DNA from: Peptostreptococcaceae bacterium
GTDB taxonomy: Bacteria; Bacillota; Clostridia; Peptostreptococcales; Anaerovoracaceae
Assembly: GCA_016650115.1 (NCBI GenBank)
Contig: JAENWI010000036.1
Coordinates: 1 to 9,657 of the forward strand
DNA: 9,657 nucleotides
Direction: 5' to 3'
The notes under the pieces were generated by a model. It saw only the letters and a program-made list of their open reading frames with translations, was not told the origin of the DNA and made no database searches. Positions 6,465 through 9,657 of the stretch are shown piece after piece. Every line of letters starts with the position of its first letter. Position 1 is the first letter of the stretch. Position numbers and translations under genes: made by a program.

Positions 6465-7430
6465 ATGAAGGAATTATTTATTTCAATGCTAAAAACAGAT
6501 GATGAGATACAGGAATATTTTATTGTTAAGTCTGTTGCTATAAAAGTGGGTGCCAACAATAAGCAGTATCTTGATTTACTGCTGGGGGACTCGTCCGGAG
6601 AAGCACCTTCTAAAAAATGGGACATATCAGATGGAGAATTGTCAGCAATTAAGGATATTAAGGATGGAGACATTGTAAAAGTCAAGGCAATTGTAACCTC
6701 ATGGAACGGACAAAAGCAGATGAAGATTGGCAGAATCAGAGTAATAAATGAGCAGGATGAAATAAATTATATTGATTTCATAAAGGCAGCACCTGAAGAT
6801 CCTAAAGAAATGTATGATTACATTTATGGAAAAGCATCGGGATTTGTAGATAAGGATTTAAACGCTCTTTGCACAAAACTGCTTACTGATAATAAGGAAA
6901 AACTAATGTACTATCCGGCAGCTCAGAAAAATCATCATGCGCAGAAATCGGGGCTTCTTTACCACGTGAAAAGAATGCTGATGACGGGAGAATTTGTCTG
7001 CCAGGTATACACAAATTTGAATCATGAACTTGTTATGGCCGGTGTTATACTTCATGATATAGAAAAACTGAATGAGATTGAAGCAGATGAACTGGGGATG
7101 TCTTCCGGGTACTCTTTTGAAGGCCAAATGCTGGGGCACCTTATCCAAGGGGTAAAGCTTATTGACAGGGTTGCTGCAGAAATCAACATACCTAGAGAAA
7201 AAACTATTATGATTGAACATATGATATTGTCACATCACTATGAACCAGAATTTGGAAGCCCAAAGAAACCACTGTTCCCAGAAGCAGAGATATTACATTA
7301 TTTGGACATGATTGATGCGAGGATGTTCGATATGCAGGCTGCGCTTGATGCCACTGAGCCAGGAGAATTCAGTGATAGAGTATGGACTTTAGAGAATAGA
7401 AAGCTTTATAAAAGCAGTAACCAGGAGTAG
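6465..7430 (+). CDS. yhaM: YhaM-family 3'-5' exoribonuclease (OB fold plus HD domain)
   Basis: A 321-residue protein, close to the length of Bacillus YhaM (about 314). An N-terminal nucleic-acid-binding OB-like domain covers about 15-95 (VKSVAIKVGANNKQYLDLLL, then GDIVKVKAIVTSWNGQKQMK). A metal-dependent HD domain follows: GLLYHVKRML with H167, the HD pair H197-D198 in GVILHDIEKL, LSHHYEPEFGSPKKP with H257-H258, and LHYLDMIDARM with D281 and D284. YhaM enzymes degrade RNA, and in some reports single-stranded DNA, from the 3' end in the cytoplasm. The ATG at 6465 is chosen because GGAG (6456-6459) is five bases upstream; an in-frame TTG at 6447 lacks such a site. It follows two candidate promoters and its stop is 5 bases before the cca start, so the two form an operon. 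A DNA-related role cannot be excluded. Confidence 0.88.
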   Translation: MKELFISMLKTDDEIQEYFIVKSVAIKVGANNKQYLDLLLGDSSGEAPSKKWDISDGELSAIKDIKDGDIVKVKAIVTSWNGQKQMKIGRIRVINEQDEINYIDFIKAAPEDPKEMYDYIYGKASGFVDKDLNALCTKLLTDNKEKLMYYPAAQKNHHAQKSGLLYHVKRMLMTGEFVCQVYTNLNHELVMAGVILHDIEKLNEIEADELGMSSGYSFEGQMLGHLIQGVKLIDRVAAEINIPREKTIMIEHMILSHHYEPEFGSPKKPLFPEAEILHYLDMIDARMFDMQAALDATEPGEFSDRVWTLENRKLYKSSNQE

Positions 7431-7435
7431 AGCAT

Positions 7436-8716
7436 ATGATAAAGTTACCAAAGGATGTAAATAAAGTTATAAAGGCTTTAGAGGCCGCGGGCTTTGAAAC
7501 GTATGCAGTTGGTGGATGCGTGAGGGACTCGCTTCTTGGGCTAGCTCCAAGTGACTGGGATATAGCTACTGCAGCAAAAATAAAACAAATAACTGAGGTA
7601 TTACCAGAAGCAAAAATACTGAGTGAAAAATTTGGTGTCGCACAGGTATCCTTTGAGGATGGTAATATTGACATTGCAACTTTTAGAATTGAAGGTACGT
7701 ACAGTGACCATAGAAGACCGGATGAAGTGAAATTTATTACTTCAATTGAAGAGGATTTGAAAAGAAGAGACTTCACTGTCAATGCAATTGCAGATAATCC
7801 GGATAAGCCAATGGTTGATCCTTTTGGTGGACGTGAAGACATAAAAGAAAGATTGATTAAAACTGTTGGCAATCCAGCTGAAAGATTTGAAGAGGATCCT
7901 CTTAGAATGCTGAGAGCAATCAGACTGGCAGCTGAACTTGGTTTTGATCTTCATAAATCAGTCAGCGACGGAATTTTAGAGAAAAAACACCTTATTGAGG
8001 GTTTGAACAAGGAAAGAATTCGAAATGAATTTGAAAAAATCATGATATCAAAAAATACTGGCAAAGGATTAAGAATGTTGGCCGGTATGGGAATCATGCA
8101 ATATATCGTTGGGGCAGAGCGCAGTGAAAAGATGTGTAAACGCGAAATTGAAAATTTCAATTTGGTTGCAGATAATATTGATACGACAATGCCGATTGTT
8201 GACAGAAGACTGGGACTTTTTTATACGGTATTTGACGAAGCGAGAGGGCTGAAGGCCTTGAAAGTTTTGGAATTTGACGGAGCGATGGAACAAAAATTAA
8301 CAGATGCACTCATGCTGGTTTCTCGACTATATTTCTTGTCAAACAAATATGATTTTAAGAAGTTTTTAGTTAAATACGGGATGGATCGATATGATTATTT
8401 GAATGGTTTGGCAAAAGCACAAAGAATTGTCTATGATCATGATGAGGTGAAAATAATGGCAAGAGCTCATATTCTTGAAGATATCAGGAAGTTTAAAGAA
8501 CCGATTTTCATTGAAGATCTTGCTATTGACGGTAACGATATTATTGAAGATGGAATTGCTGAAGGGGAAAAAATCGGCAAAATATTACTGATGCTTATTG
8601 ATATCGTGCATATGAAACCAAATTTGAATACAAGAAGTGAAATGTTAAGATATGCGAGACAGTTCAGCAAAAGCAGACTCGCTGCATCTTTCAGAAAAGT
8701 AAAATGGGTTAAATAA
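7436..8716 (+). CDS. cca: CCA tRNA nucleotidyltransferase (class II)
   Basis: A 426-residue class II nucleotidyltransferase that builds or repairs the 3' CCA end of tRNAs. Visible motifs in order: VGGCVRDSLLG (25-35) of the nucleotidyltransferase fold; the catalytic DxD (D40 and D42) in SDWDIAT; FRIEGTYSDHRRPDEVKF (83-100); RRDFTVNAIA (110-119); the base-recognition and RNA-binding stretch EEDPLRMLRAIRLAAELGF (152-170); KERIRNEFEKIM (192-203); and near the C-terminus an IGKILLMLIDIV segment followed by PNLNTR. The middle region (about 225-340) is divergent and shows no clear HD metal motif. The ATG at 7436 is preceded by AGGAG (7423-7427), which overlaps the end of the upstream gene. With the exoribonuclease five bases ahead, both encoded proteins act on RNA 3' ends, one shortening and one adding. 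Whether this enzyme adds the whole CCA or only part of it cannot be told by eye. Confidence 0.93.
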   Translation: MIKLPKDVNKVIKALEAAGFETYAVGGCVRDSLLGLAPSDWDIATAAKIKQITEVLPEAKILSEKFGVAQVSFEDGNIDIATFRIEGTYSDHRRPDEVKFITSIEEDLKRRDFTVNAIADNPDKPMVDPFGGREDIKERLIKTVGNPAERFEEDPLRMLRAIRLAAELGFDLHKSVSDGILEKKHLIEGLNKERIRNEFEKIMISKNTGKGLRMLAGMGIMQYIVGAERSEKMCKREIENFNLVADNIDTTMPIVDRRLGLFYTVFDEARGLKALKVLEFDGAMEQKLTDALMLVSRLYFLSNKYDFKKFLVKYGMDRYDYLNGLAKAQRIVYDHDEVKIMARAHILEDIRKFKEPIFIEDLAIDGNDIIEDGIAEGEKIGKILLMLIDIVHMKPNLNTRSEMLRYARQFSKSRLAASFRKVKWVK

Positions 8717-8736
8717 TCACTGCTAAAACAAGTGAT
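8716..8736 (+). other. Small intergenic hairpin between cca and the recD2-like gene
   Basis: ATCACT (8716-8721) pairs with AGTGAT (8731-8736) around a nine-base loop. There is no T run and the next gene starts 15 bases later, so it is not a convincing terminator and does not argue against co-transcription. It may be chance. Confidence 0.3.
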
Positions 8737-8751
8737 AATAAGGGAAAATAG

Positions 8752-9657
8752 ATGGAACAAAGACAGGGGACCATATCAGATATAATTTATAGAAACAAAG
8801 ACAACGGCTATACCATAGCCGTTTTTGAAAATGCAGAGGAAGAATTTACAGGAGTTGGTTATATCCCGGCAACAGATAAAGGAAGAACCTTTAAATTGTC
8901 GGGGACCTGGAAGACGCATCCAAGCTATGGAGAACAGTTTGCAATTTCTGAATATGAGGAAATAATGCCGACAACTGATGAGGGAATTGAAAATTTCCTG
9001 GCATCAGGAGCATTAAAAGGGATTGGTAAAAAAACGGCAGCATGTATTGTAAAGAAATTCGGTTCAGAAACATTACGAATTTTAGAAGAAGATCCTGACC
9101 GATTAGCCGAGGTTGAGGGGATTGGACAAAAGAAAGCAGAGACAATTGCTGCAGCATATGCAATCCATAGAGAATTTGCAGGGGTAGCTCTTTACTTTCA
9201 GCAATATGGTATTTCAACCAACTACGCCATGAAGCTTTATAAGGTATATGGCTCAGATACAATCGCGGCAGTTCAGGCAAATCCATATCAGCTTGTTGAT
9301 GATATTTTTGGTATAGGTTTTAGAAAAGCCGATGCCATTGCAGAAAAAATGGGGATTGTGAAAGAGGACGAATTTAGAATTGAAAGCGGAATTAAATATA
9401 CTCTTTTGCATTACACAAATGAAGGCAATACCTTTATTCCGCAAAAATTTCTTTGTGAAAAAGCAGGAGAAATAATGGAAGTCGGGGCCGAACTGGTTCA
9501 TGACATTCTTGTAAGAATGGCTTTTGAAGGGGACATACATATTGAAAACCTGGAAAACCGTCCTGTGGTTTTTTTATACCCTTATTACATTGCAGAGCAG
9601 AATGTATGCAAAAACCTGGTTGCAATAAACGAAGCAACGTTGAAACCCATTTATGCC
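8752..9657 (+). CDS. recD2: RecD2-type ATP-dependent DNA helicase, N-terminal part; runs off right edge
   Basis: The frame from ATG 8752 is open to the last base, giving 302 residues of a protein that is usually about 700-850. It starts MEQRQGTISDIIYRNKDNGY, the OB-like N-terminal domain of RecD2 (about 1-72, with FKLSGTWKTHPSYGEQF). Helix-hairpin-helix DNA-binding repeats follow: LKGIGKKTAACIVKKFG (88-104), VEGIGQKKAETIAAAY (121-136) and IFGIGFRKADAIAEKMGI (185-202). This N-terminal layout distinguishes RecD2 from the RecD subunit of RecBCD. The Walker A and other SF1B helicase motifs should lie past the window. The enzyme is a 5'-3' helicase linked to DNA repair and replication-fork maintenance. 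AGGGA (8741-8745) is six bases before the ATG, supporting this start. It lies 35 bases after cca, so it probably belongs to the same operon. Confidence 0.92.
   Translation, partial: MEQRQGTISDIIYRNKDNGYTIAVFENAEEEFTGVGYIPATDKGRTFKLSGTWKTHPSYGEQFAISEYEEIMPTTDEGIENFLASGALKGIGKKTAACIVKKFGSETLRILEEDPDRLAEVEGIGQKKAETIAAAYAIHREFAGVALYFQQYGISTNYAMKLYKVYGSDTIAAVQANPYQLVDDIFGIGFRKADAIAEKMGIVKEDEFRIESGIKYTLLHYTNEGNTFIPQKFLCEKAGEIMEVGAELVHDILVRMAFEGDIHIENLENRPVVFLYPYYIAEQNVCKNLVAINEATLKPIYA

Noticed and set aside
7369..7954. Long minus-strand frames opposite cca
   Set aside because: The plus strand encodes all the CCA-enzyme motifs; the antisense translations are Ser/Leu/Phe-rich, as expected from the complement of such a gene.
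8891..9637. Minus-strand frames opposite the recD2-like gene
   Set aside because: They are shadows of the RecD2-type frame, which is open to the window edge and carries helix-hairpin-helix motifs; the minus translations look like no known protein.
1..9657. Mobile element, prophage, CRISPR or defence island
   Set aside because: No transposase, integrase, regular spaced repeats, terminal inverted repeats or recognised defence domains are visible; the genes are metabolic, regulatory or housekeeping.

Overview
The window is AT-rich with Gram-positive gene architecture: purine-rich Shine-Dalgarno (SD) sites, short intergenic gaps and intrinsic terminators. All genes lie on the plus strand. The gene set (VanR/VanS-like two-component pair, YhaM-type exoribonuclease, RecD2-type helicase in a genome stretch without visible RecB/RecC) points to a low-GC Firmicute, probably an anaerobic clostridial lineage. 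I cannot name a genus from sequence alone.

Left part (1-3656). The 3' half of a YtcJ-like amidohydrolase gene enters from the left edge. After 16 bases comes a SARP/BTAD-type transcriptional regulator with an unassigned C-terminal domain. Directly after it, in another frame, lies a short stretch that reads as the extreme C-terminus of an HD-GYP phosphodiesterase with the rest missing, probably a deletion scar. An APC-superfamily amino acid permease follows, with its own plausible promoter and a strong terminator (3617-3656). A hydrolase, a regulator and a permease together look like a small amino-acid or amide utilisation locus; that reading is inference from context.

Middle part (3779-6279). 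An OmpR/VanR-type response regulator gene overlaps a multi-TM sensor histidine kinase gene by 26 bases; the kinase starts at a TTG inside the regulator gene. The kinase has no sizeable extracytoplasmic sensor domain and carries an acidic six-residue repeat tail after its ATPase domain. The unit ends in a terminator (6231-6279).

Right part (6303-9657). Two tandem sigma-A-like promoters and a hairpin leader precede a tight run of housekeeping nucleic-acid genes: a YhaM-family 3'-5' exoribonuclease, a CCA tRNA nucleotidyltransferase 5 bases later, and a RecD2-type helicase that runs off the right edge. The first two both act on RNA 3' ends.

I see no tRNA or rRNA gene, CRISPR array, insertion sequence, phage gene or obvious defence system. 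No clearly undescribed system is present. The most interesting items are the HD-GYP remnant beside the SARP gene, the SARP regulator's unassigned C-terminal domain, and the repeat tail of the kinase.
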